NCBI GenBank assembly: GCA_039545315.1
Contig: BCIM01000003.1
Coordinates: 1,437,637-1,501,636 of the forward strand
Source: Kondoa malvinella
Taxonomy: Eukaryota > Basidiomycota > Agaricostilbomycetes > Agaricostilbales > Kondoaceae
Direction of reading: 5' to 3'
DNA length: 64,000 nt
Part shown: piece after piece, positions 54,423-64,000 of the stretch
How positions within the stretch are numbered: the first letter of the stretch is position 1
Layout: every line of letters starts with the position of its first letter
Notes under the pieces: generated by a model
Seen by the model: the letters and a program-made list of their open reading frames with translations, nothing else
What the model was told of the DNA's origin: nothing
Database searches by the model: none
Position numbers and translations under genes: made by a program

Positions 54423-57400
54423 ATGATCGCTATGGCAATGCCGGCTTTGCAGGATTCGAAGGGTCCGCTGCTCAAAGGTCTGCACCATGTCGCGCGATCT
54501 CCCTCTGCTGCATGCCGACGAGCTTGAATAGGAGTCAAATTTCGACTTCATGCGAGTCTAGCAGAGACTACTGCAGAAAGAGTGAGGCGGCCGTAACAGC
54601 GCAGAGCGCACGTTGATGTCTGGTACAGCTCAAAATTATCCTACTTCACCTAGCAGCAGAGGAAGCACCAAACACAGCGCAATGGACCGACGAGAATCCA
54701 GAGCTCACGCACATCATCAGCGATACCATGGACTTTCCACAAGCTTCTAGCATTGCAGCTACAGATATTGCTATAGTCGTGAGTAATTCCATAAGAAGTA
54801 CAAGCCGTAATGATTTGGAACTACAGACACCTTTCTGGGTGACGCGTTCATATGACTTGGGGCTCAAGCAAGAGGCTCGCTTCTACAGTCCAGATCCCAG
54901 ATACGTGCTGTCCGGTCTCTGTAAGTCTCCTTCGAGTGCCTTGCCGTTCTAGGCTCACAGCAAGAAACAGGTATCTGTACTTCCGAGCTGCCTACAGCGG
55001 ATGACGCAGCAATAGCTGTCATGGTCGCCAGCCTAGGCGGACAATTCAGAAAAGGTATAGTTCTTTCGGCGAGTCGCAATCTTTCGGTCACTCTGACGTT
55101 TCGAGCAGGTTTGACGCGCGAAGTCACTCATCTGATCGTGAAAACTACACAAGGTGTAAGTCAATTGGAGCTTGTGAGGTTCCAGGCTGATTATCAGCGT
55201 AGCAAAAATACCAGCAAGCAATCACCAATGGTCGCAAGATAGGCATGCAAGTAGTGCTTCCGCATTGGTAGATGTCCTGCTTGTGGCCCATTGCACGGGT
55301 CTGACGGAACCGTTGCAGGCTCTTCGACGTCTTTGAAGCCAGAACACTCGTTCGTGAAGATTATTACGCTTTCCCAGATCCGCCTCTTTTGCGAAATTAC
55401 GATAGCAATTCCGAGACTTTGCCAGAGCAATCGCGAGGAGCGACTTCTGCGGCTGCTAAAGAAGTACCTTCAACCTTGACACACGCGGTTCTAGGCGAAG
55501 AGGCGAATTCTGCTTCTCTGGAAACGTACAGCAAAACAAGCTATGAATCCAGTGCTGAGAAGGCTGTTTCTGTTCTTGCCGAGAAAGATGGGAATGTCGC
55601 TGGCACAAAGAAGCCTCTAACCAAGTCCAACTCGACCGGGAATGTCTCCGAGCCACAAATCTTCGCTGACCAGAAAGTCTACGTATGCAGCACCCTGAAA
55701 GTCCATACAAATCTCGCCGGTGCCTTGCAGAAGCGCATCCTGGGCGCAGGTGCCAAAAAGTGCTTCATTGCAGGGACAAGCGAAGATCAAGATGAGGACG
55801 ATGGCGATGTAGCTGTTTGGGAGAAGGAATTGCTGCAATCCGACATTGTTGTTGGCTATGAAAGGTCAGGTTGGGAGTACTGGAAGGTACGATTGTCAAT
55901 GATGTCGCGAATGATTAGCTAATCTGTCTGCAGTCTACCATCTCGGGCACAAAGACAATAGGAAATCTGCCTTGGCTGCTTTATGTTTTGTCACAAGGCA
56001 AGCTCGACAGTCCGCAAGACCGCCTCTTGCATTATCCGCCGCCGCAGTACAAGGCTCAAAATATGGAAGGACAGAAATTCACTATTTCCAATTACAGTAA
56101 GCTGATCTAACATTCCAGCGCGTTGAGCAGCTATCTGACAATTTCCTCAGCTGGACCTGCCCGAGACTTGATCAAGACAATGATCGAGCTCATGGGCGGA
56201 ACAGTGGCTGGGTCGATGGATAAAACCACTACATGCGTCATTGCTGCCAGGTGACTTATTTCGCTTCGAAGCTGCATCTACAGCTGATAGTCTGTCAGCT
56301 TGACCGGCAAGAAAGTCTCATCTGCACAAACATGGGGCATTCCCATACTGAACCACCATTGGATTGAAGAGTGCTTCAAGAAATGGACCTACATTGCCCC
56401 AAACGCTAGTGCAGCATACTCGATCATGACACCTGGCGTTGAGCAGATGTCGACCATCGGCCAGGCCAAGTACGAAATTCACTCGATCAAGCAATGGAAA
56501 GAAGAAGATGCTGCAAAGAAAGACAAGATGGTCTCTTTCAGACAGCTCAACTCTGCTAAACAACGCAAAGAAGCGGGCAAACCTCCGACTGACATGGATC
56601 TGGATGATCATGGCATCCTCGATATACCAATGCGCGAATCTGGTGACGAGAACGATGAAATGGATATGCAAGCATCGCTCGAGCCTGAACCATCTACCTC
56701 AAAGTCTACACCTGGCCGTATAGCTGCAGCACTTGTCCCAGAAAGCAACAAGTCGACCGATGCCGTCGTCACCCGACCAGCGGAAGATAGTGCCATTGAT
56801 GCAGAAGCTACCAAGTCTTGTGAAACACCAGCACCGAAAGTCAAACCGAAAAAGGTCAAGAAACCGCAGGCCGAGAGAAGACAATCGAGCACATCTGCAC
56901 CTGAATCGAATCGTAGCAATAGATCAGTACCACCGCCTGATACAGACGCGGATCTTAGCTTGTCTGGTTATCCTAGACGAAAAGCAGCAACGGCCGCGTC
57001 CGACAAGGTCAAACGGAATGCTGAAGACATGAATGTGTATGCAAAGGAGAAAAAGCAATCAAACAAGCGATTGTCAGATGCAGTCGAAGCGCAGATGGAC
57101 GCCAGCAGTAGCACTAAAAAGAAGAGGAGAGCTTCATCAGAGAAGGGAAAAGCAAGAGCAACTCCAGACGAGGATGAGGAGATGCTATCGGAGGATAGTG
57201 CTGCTGGATCGAAAGCGCAAAAGAAGGCTAACAAGGATCGCGAGAAAGCGAAATCAATGCCCAACAAGTTGGTGCGTTTGCCGCCACCGGTCGGGCAAGA
57301 CTCCACTCGAGGACCGTCACAAGATGACATCACGAGCTTTGATGCTCCGCCGGGGTATGTTGGCCTGTTCTGCGATGCACCTCACTGATCGTGCCATGCA

Positions 57401-58206
57401 GCGCGAAACATCACAAGTCTGCGAAATCTTCTTTGATCGCTTCAGGCGGAGTCGTGCGGATCATGTCTACTGGGATCACTATTGAGACGAGTCAGGAGAA
57501 GGTGAAATCATCCATCCAGTGTCATTTTTCTGGCTTACCCTGTTTCGCTTCAAGCAAATTTTGGCTCTTGGGGCAAAATTCACCTCAGATCCAGAAGAAG
57601 CGACGCATGTCATCTCGAAAGGAATCTCAAGGACGGAAAAGTTCCTTCGGGCTCTTCCTCATGCTCCTCTTTTTGTGACGGACAAGTGGCTGCACGACAG
57701 CATCAATACTGGCGAATTAACGGGCAAGCTCAATTCCTCATGCAAGAATTGAGCTGATTCTCCGTACAGCTGAAGAGCCATACCTCCTCAATGATAAGGC
57801 AGGCGAAATGAAATGGAACTTCAAATTCAATGAAGCTCTAGAAAGAGCTCGGAAAGGCAAAGTTTTCGATGGCAAGACTTTCTATCTCACAAACAAGATT
57901 GACCCACCTCAAGACCTCTTGAAGCGAATCATTACGGCCAATGGAGGAGAGGTGAGCGTCCAGTGAGAATCTGTTCTGCCTGCCTGTGCTGACAAGCTCC
58001 AATAGATCGCGGGAAGTCCCAGTCATCGCCTTTTGTCCGGTCATCCAGACACGCATTTCATGATCTCCTGCTCGAAAGACAAGTCTGCCTGGAAGTCAAT
58101 TGTAGACAAGGATCCTCCAGTGACGATTTACCACCCAGAACTCGTGCTCGCATCCGCGCTGAAGCAGGAGATGGTCACGGAAGGGAGCACAATTGTCTTG
58201 AACTGA
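54423..58206 (+). CDS. RTT107: Multi-BRCT DNA-damage scaffold, Rtt107/Brc1/PTIP-like
   Basis: Binds phosphorylated histone H2A at damaged replication forks. The first exons (54423-54477, 54532-54581, 54629-54778) splice to KGPLLKGVKFRLHASLAETTAERLKIILLHLAAEEA..., the first BRCT repeat, followed by FWVTRSYDLGLKQEARFY. Further BRCT-like repeats follow: CTSELPTADDAA...HLIVKTTQ...VVLPHWLFDVFEA; KVYVCSTLKVH...DIVVGYERSGW; KFTISNY...CVIAASLTGKK...WGIPILNHHWIEECF. A Lys-rich disordered linker of about 300 residues leads to two C-terminal BRCTs (THVISKGISRTEKFL...FVTDKWLHDSINTGEL; KTFYLTNKIDPPQDLLKRII). Order and number match Rtt107/Brc1. All inner exon borders were not fixed, but the frame is continuous. 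Confidence 0.85.
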
Positions 58207-58404
58207 TGTATTCGGTGCCTTTGTTCGCTTCGCATATTGTACACCACCCTGAATTTACACGGCTAATTTTACTGTTACCACTTCGCATTGACCCAAGTAG
58301 CGTTCCTGCGCTTTCTTTACAGTTCCCTTTCGGATCAGATGCCCTTCGCAACAACGCATGCAGCGACAATCAACCCAATCTGACCATCGCATTAGTCCGA
58401 ACAC

Positions 58405-59507
58405 CTAAGCATGAAGCATGCTCACGATGACAAATAGTAAAGCAGCGTCTAGTATCAACCAGCGCTTGTTCTTTCTCGCATGGTGCCAGTAGTTGTGACA
58501 CCAGCTTGAAGGTCCACCATGACGAGATGAAGGCGATGAGCGAGAACGATGCGTCCGTCTTGGTTTCTCCGAAGTGATGGTGGTCCCGTCGACAGGCATG
58601 GAAAGAGCGCTTTTGTATTCTTTGTAGCCATCTTCTGCTTCAGGTAAGTGATAGCCGCCCATTTCTGGGTCTAACAGGGAAGAAGCGCAGGAAAAGCGGT
58701 GTAGATCGCTAGCGACTGTAGGGGGAGGTGCTTTGGTGCTGTTGACGGCCATGAGAATAGTTCACAGCAAGCAATATGGGACTTACCTGCGACATGCGTT
58801 GCTCGAGCCGAAGGAGAAGACAGATTGCGTAGGTGTTGGAGGAGGAAGCAGTAGCCCAGCTGAGGAATGACTTTGTACCGGTCGTGGTACTATTCTCTTC
58901 GGTAGAGCTATTGCTACTGTAGACGGGATCAGATTCGATACTGGAAAAGAGAATGTCCGCTCACCTGCGTGTGATATTGGCAGAGCTGGAACTTCGGGTG
59001 CATTCCAAGAGCTAGCTAGAGTAGTCACGCTGCTCTTCCTGCTCCAAGTCTGAAAGTTTGCTTGCCAGACTAGACTAAAGCATGAGACAGTTCTAACGTT
59101 CAGAATCAATTGGACTGACCTGAGCTATGAGAAGATTGCGGTCGTGAAGCGTTCCGAGAAGGTGGTCGGGAAAGCCCGCCGGCCAAAGTGAGGTTATCGA
59201 TGTCTATCGCATGTGCTTGTGCGATAGTGTAAGGCATGCTAGTGGGTCGAGAAGGCATAGTTGGGATTAGTGAAGTTGGCATATCGATAGAGTATGCATC
59301 CGAAGTGTCGAAAGAATGGACTGAAATGGTTCGAGGTAGTGATTTAGCAGTTTGTCGTTCAGTTCGTTTAGACTTTGTAGATCTGTGTGATTTTGACCTG
59401 GTTGGTTTGCTGGAGTGAGATGGCTTCCGCAAAGTGGGCGTTGGAGTGAGGCCAGTGACAGCAGTAATGTCTGAAGGCACATCTGAAGCAGGAGGGCGAG
59501 GTGGCAT
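58405..59507 (-). CDS. Ser/Pro-rich protein with a C-terminal membrane segment
   Basis: Minus-strand exons at 59507-about 59110, about 59075-58783 and 58752-58405 appear to form one gene. The N-terminus (MPPRPPASDVPSDITAVTG) leads into a basic SKPTRSKSHRSTKSKR stretch, then Ser/Pro low-complexity sequence. The C-terminus ends in NKRWLILDAALLFVIVSMLHA, a single hydrophobic segment next to basic residues, typical of a tail-anchored membrane protein. No enzymatic domain is visible and the two inner splice points are approximate. The next-but-one gene has a similar design. Confidence 0.55.
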
Positions 59508-60102
59508 GGTGAATAGTGTATGGAGACAAGGAAAGAAAGGCTTGATTTCTAGACAAGCGCAGGCTTGGAATGCAAAGTCATGTTCTGAATGAGCGGAACC
59601 CTTAGACATCAATGGAACCCAAGACTGATCATGCAGCACAGAAGACTCCGTCGAAGGTCAATGGCTGGAAGGTGCCTTCTGAACGAGATGAACAGGTTCC
59701 TGAACGTCTTAGAAAGGGCTAGAGGTTTCTGCCAGCAGAAAGCGTACGAATAGCAGGTCACGCGAAGACTGCATAGGGACAAGAATACACATCGGAAATG
59801 AGAAAACAGGCATGCAATGGAATACTGTAGCGAGATTGATGAGGTAGAGATTGATGAGGCAACTCAATTGCTCCTGACTGGCAGATGCACTACCGTAAGG
59901 CAGAGTCTGAGAGAGATGAGCAAGGTCAGGAATTCATGCGTTCGTTGGTTGTGGTCAAACAGCCTTGCAGTGAAATACCTCTTTGAAGCGCGTTATACCT
60001 GCTTGGAGAAGCGAGCGTGCAGCCCTGTGTGCTTCAGAATACCCGCATTTGCTTTGATATCCCCGGTTGATGCGCCTTGTTTTCGAATCTCGTACTCGAA
60101 TC
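59508..60102. other. Divergent intergenic region
   Basis: This 595-bp region lies between two divergent starts (59507 minus, 60103 plus). A plus-strand ORF at 59817-60173 overlaps the downstream start in another frame and has no family pattern. No repeats were seen. Confidence 0.45.
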
Positions 60103-62302
60103 ATGTCAACGCAGCCAAGCGAAGGCAGCAGCAGCAGCCGGCCGAAGAGGAATCTGAGCGCAAGCCAGCGTGATTCTGCTCGCTCTCCCTCCCGGTCAAT
60201 GCCTCCTTATCACAAGCAAGACATGTTTACACCGTCGCAAAGTATGCTCGACGCGTCCGAAAGCAGAGTTATGGCATCCAACAATATCCAGCTCAAGTTC
60301 CAAGTCTCTACAACCGAAAACGATCCTCGCGTTAGGCCAGATACATGGCATGCAAAGCCATTTCACAAGATTAGCAGAATGTGGATCAACAATGGCCAGA
60401 CGATGCAAGTGACTGGCTATGTTCAGTCTCGCGGCTACAACTGGCTCAGACTACATCTGTTTCAGCTGCACCGGAACACGGGGATAAAACTCGATAGCTG
60501 GAGGCAGCCAAGCGACTACCTGCTACGTACTTATGTCAATGGCGAGACCGTGCCTATTGAAGAGCAGAACGTGACGAAATCTTTTAGTCAAAAAGGCAAG
60601 AATGTAGGGCTTGATGTACATGAAGAGATGACTGCCGATGGAAGAAAAGTCAGAATGCTCAAATTGCTCCCTCGCGAAATTGGCAATGCTCAAGACAATG
60701 CGCAATTGGCTAGCTTGCCGGTCGAAAAGATAGATGATCTAGGATCGTTGAGGCTAGAATTACATCGCTGCACCCTTAAGACGGAGGTATATGTGTAAGT
60801 TCCGATACTCGTCCTTGTCTGTACTATCTGACATTGCCATGCGTTAGCTCGCGGCATGACAAACGACTTGAAGGAGATTCGTCAGAGTCAGACGATGAAG
60901 CAGAAGACCGGTTGCGCTCGCACGGGCATCATCCTCGACTGTCCGAGTACATTGCTTGGGGACGACAAAAGCTCTTGCCGAAACGCGAAACGAAACTCAA
61001 CGCCAGAGAACTCATCGAAACAGTCGAGAACCTTGAACCTGTTCCTTTCCTGGTCTTCAAGGCATACTACAAGAATAGGAATGCTCTCGTTCAGTGCGGT
61101 GTGAAAAGGGATATAGTGAACCTCACTCTATCAGACGAGGAGAAGGAAGCTGAAGAGGAAGCAGAAGATGACGAGCCGGACACTTCTAAAGATGAAGATG
61201 TCGGGCCTGGATTGTATGGACTGAGCCCTTTGCCATCCGAAGAAGAAGACATCAAACCAAACACAACAACCCCATCTCTTCGCCGAAGGCGTCAAAAGCC
61301 TCGTCTTGATCCAGCTGTCAATCCAATAGAGATTGAAATCACACCCATACCACCCACCTCCCCTCGAAAACGTAAAAGACCGGTTGCAAACGATTCAGGC
61401 ATGGAAGATATGTCTCCCAATTTGTCGCCGCGTCCATCTCAATGTCGTTCATTACCTCAGTCACCTGTTGCCTCCACGTCAAATGCCCCCAATACGCCTT
61501 TTGCGAACCTCCACCTGCAATCTAGCGTGCCACCGGAAGAAGATGAAGAAGAGGCGGAAGAGCAAGTGGATTGGATGGAATTGGCTCGAGCTGCAACACC
61601 AGATCCAACTGGCTTGACAGATGAGAATCGGCTGAAGGTGATAGTGCATTTCGAGGGTAGATGGCGATCGGATGGCGGACCTGTGTCTTTAGCGAATCAT
61701 GTCAGTTGCTGCAACTGTTTATCCGAATCTGCTGAACTGGTCCGGACAGCTAACAACACCGACAGAAGACTTGAAATCGTTCAAAAAGCGACTGCGATTT
61801 GGCTACCGGCCAAAAGCATTTGACTTCCAGTATGATGTGAGCGTCTGTGCAATCCCTTGGGCGACTGAATTGAAGCCTGGTAATAGGACGACGGCTTGAT
61901 AAATGATCTTGACAGCCTGTACACGTGGAGTCACTTGAAGTTGGCAGCCTTGAGCACCAAAGAGCCTGTGAGTATTTTGCTCTGTACAACAGAGAACAGG
62001 AACTCATTAGGTTGTAGCTCCACATCTGGCTACAACAGAAAGAAAGGGTGAAACGTGAACGGGTCGATAGACGAATTAAGAAGGAAGAAGACGTCAAACC
62101 GGATATCAAGCCTGACATCAAGCCCACGCTTGAGCAAGCTGCTCCCATCGAGCAGTTCGTGAACGTCAAAGTCGAACAGGTCGTGATCCAGCCTGTACAA
62201 GTGGTACAAGCTCAGCCTGCTCCAGACCTCCCAGACATCAAATCTCCATGCAAGCCAAAGCCTTCTACCATGCCACCGGTGTACTGTGATGACATATTGT
62301 AA
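60103..62302 (+). CDS. Charged, probably nuclear protein with an N-terminal beta-rich domain
   Basis: Exons run from 60103 through about 60797, then about 60848-61697, and shorter ones to the stop at 62302. The N-terminal 230 residues look folded (NNIQLKFQVSTTENDPRV, LRLHLFQLHRNTGIKLD, LGSLRLELHRCTLKTEVYV) and weakly resemble, from memory, uncharacterised basidiomycete domains such as DUF7918. The middle is disordered, with acidic runs (EEKEAEEEAEDDEPD), basic signals (SPRKRKRP) and a final EQVDWMELARA. The C-terminal part is KERVKRERVDRRIKKEED with repeated KPDIKP. An earlier in-frame ATG at 60067 is possible. Function is not known. Confidence 0.55.
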
Positions 62303-62419
62303 AAGTAGACGAGTGTAAAATCAAATGCGTTGGGTTCGGCTACACAATCCTGGTGTTCTTTACATTGCAGCACACCCTTCCTCGTACAACATGCTACAAT
62401 GTCCATGATACTTCCACAT

Positions 62420-64000
62420 TCAGAATACAACAGTGGCAAGAACTGCGCCTGTTGCTCCCAGCACGGCGACCAGCAGCAGAATGAGCGCCAAAATGATAAC
62501 TTTCCGCCTAGTCCACCAGCTTGTCTTGTCTTCCTCTCTGACACTCTTTTTTCGTCTAGCTGTGACAGGGGTCGGAAGACCAGCTCTTGACTTTTCATCG
62601 CTGAATCGAGACGTATTTTCAACGAAAGGATTGTACTCGTTGAAGTTGCGCAGTTTCTCTTGATCCCAGTATCTGTCTTCCAATTAGATCTTTCCCATTC
62701 ATAAGCGAAGTAAGGCTCACTGTTGTAAACTCGAGGTGGAATTCTTGCGGACCAGAGATTGAGGTGAAGGCGAGTCTCGATTGTAGACTTCGGCTGGGAT
62801 CTGCAGAGACTGTGCAACGGTACTGATTGAAGCGACGTCCGATGGTACACGACTATTGTGCGCGCTCTCTTTGTGCAAGTCTCTTGAGGCATGAGACTGA
62901 CTGCGGGAAACGGGTTTCCTGGAACTTCCAGACGACAAGCGCAATTCTCGAACATTGGGAGGAGGAGAAGGTAGTATTACGGGCAACGGTGGGAGATCGG
63001 AATCTTTTATGGGATATACAATTGGCGAAAGGACTGGCGACTTTGGCGCTTGAGTAGGCTTTGTCTTGAAACTGGATCGAGTAGGAGTAGTGGGAAAGAG
63101 CATAGTAGCGGGAAGGGCTGAATATGACATGTCTATGAGTGCAGTCCCAAAAAAGATATCAACAGAACAACTCACGAACGATAGCTTCTGAGATAGAGTC
63201 CGTCTGCTTGTGCCCTGATGATGGCCTTGATCCAGGTCGAGAGGAAGAAGAAGTCTTTCGAGCTGAAGTAGGTCTGGAAGGACTTTGCTTTGCCATTGAA
63301 GTCCGACGCGAGCTAGACGATCGAGTAGGTCTTGGTAGCGGCGCCAAAGACATGAAGCTCTTTGCTACTGGGGTTGGCTTCTTGCCCTGTTCTCCAGCGA
63401 CCCAACTATCAAGCGAAAAGCGAGAAGAGTCGACTGCCTCTTCTGTTGACCTCTTCTTGACAGGCAAAGATGGATGATGAACTTCATGCCTGATCTCTTC
63501 CATTGCTCTAGTAGGCGACGGAGCAGCGCCATAGCTATCGATCCGAGCGCTTTCTCTGAAGGTTTGTCTTTTCGCAATGACGATAGTGGGATGATCATCT
63601 TCAGTCGAGCTAGTCTCAGCGGAGCTCGAGGCAAAGTAGCTTCTGGCTTCATCTTCTGACATGCCGGTGAGTGGTGTTGAGGGTATCGCTTCGTTCTCGA
63701 GATCCCATAATCCGCCTGCTGCGGTCATAGCTCAGCTTCTTGTCTGTTTCAAGCAATTGCTGGCTTACTGCGTGGCCCAAAAGAGCGACGACTGGAAGCA
63801 ATTAGCCTGGTACTGGTACATGTGGGGATGTACGCACGGTCTCTGCGTTCGCTTTGCAGGTCTTCTTCTTTCCATAACACTTGATTCCATTGTCGATGTA
63901 TTGAATGAAGGTCAAGAGGGAATACAGTGACAACGGTGCATGACACTGAGACGGGACTTCCAGTCAATTCTCGGACTGGAGTTGAGCATCTCGACGAGAT
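62420..64000 (-). CDS. Ser/Pro-rich single-pass membrane protein (5' end beyond the window)
   Basis: Minus-strand exons from the window edge to 62420. Upstream pieces (SRRSFGPR joined to TGGLWDLENEAIPSTPLTG) lead into long Ser/Arg-rich disordered sequence (PTRSSSSRRTS, RPTSARKTSSSSRPGSRPSS). The C-terminus is basic, then KVIILALILLLVAVLGATGAV and a short end. The charge pattern suggests a cytosolic N-terminus. No catalytic domain was seen. The N-terminus is missing and some splice points are approximate. It is convergent with the preceding gene, 117 bp apart. Confidence 0.5.

Noticed and set aside
60040..60100. TTCGAATCTCG as a tRNA B-box
   Set aside because: No matching A-box or cloverleaf could be formed around it.
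1..64000. CRISPR arrays, rRNA, prokaryotic-type operons or viral genes
   Set aside because: No regularly spaced repeats, rRNA-like sequence or hallmark genes were seen; the DNA is intron-rich and fungal throughout.

Overview
This window is eukaryotic nuclear DNA from a fungus, most likely a basidiomycete. The genes are packed tightly on both strands. Almost all are split by many short introns (mostly about 37-77 nt) with GT donors such as GTAAGT, GTGAGT, GTCAGT and GTCCGT, a CTGAC/CTGAT/CTAAT-like branch site and a CAG/TAG acceptor. The species cannot be named from the sequence alone. Exon joins below were read by eye and kept only where reading frame and protein family agreed; uncertain joins are marked.

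Left part (1-16800): an F-box gene cut by the window edge, a small conserved fungal protein, threonine dehydratase (ILV1), mevalonate diphosphate decarboxylase (MVD1), an unresolved multi-exon gene, a nine-exon G-protein alpha subunit, a low-complexity protein, a basic low-complexity protein, a three-LIM-domain protein and an ACC-synthase-like PLP enzyme.

Middle (16800-35950): an 801-residue protein with FAD-oxidoreductase-like motifs, the snRNA-gene transcription factor SNAPC3, the rRNA-processing WD protein UTP7, head to head with the tRNA-methylation partner TRM732 (THADA family), then nucleoporin NUP107/NUP84 and an unrecognised 367-residue gene. Two genes here, the 801-residue one and the 367-residue one, each sit between direct repeats. 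In both cases the repeat is a copy of the promoter and 5' end of the neighbouring conserved gene (SNAPC3 and NUP107). One repeat copy also carries a 164-bp element with 14-bp terminal inverted repeats. I consider this the most unusual structure in the window.

Right part (35900-64000): a GPI-type chitin deacetylase, V-ATPase subunit C (VMA5), the ribosome-biogenesis factor URB2, a Sec7-PH ArfGEF, a Sec14-like lipid transfer protein, a GFA/CENP-V protein, a multi-pass membrane protein, an Sfp1-like zinc-finger protein, a multi-BRCT RTT107/BRC1 homologue, two serine-rich proteins ending in a membrane segment and a charged nuclear-looking protein. Most are housekeeping genes, with several for nucleolar RNA work (UTP7, TRM732, URB2). 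No tRNA, rRNA, CRISPR or prokaryotic-type operon was found.
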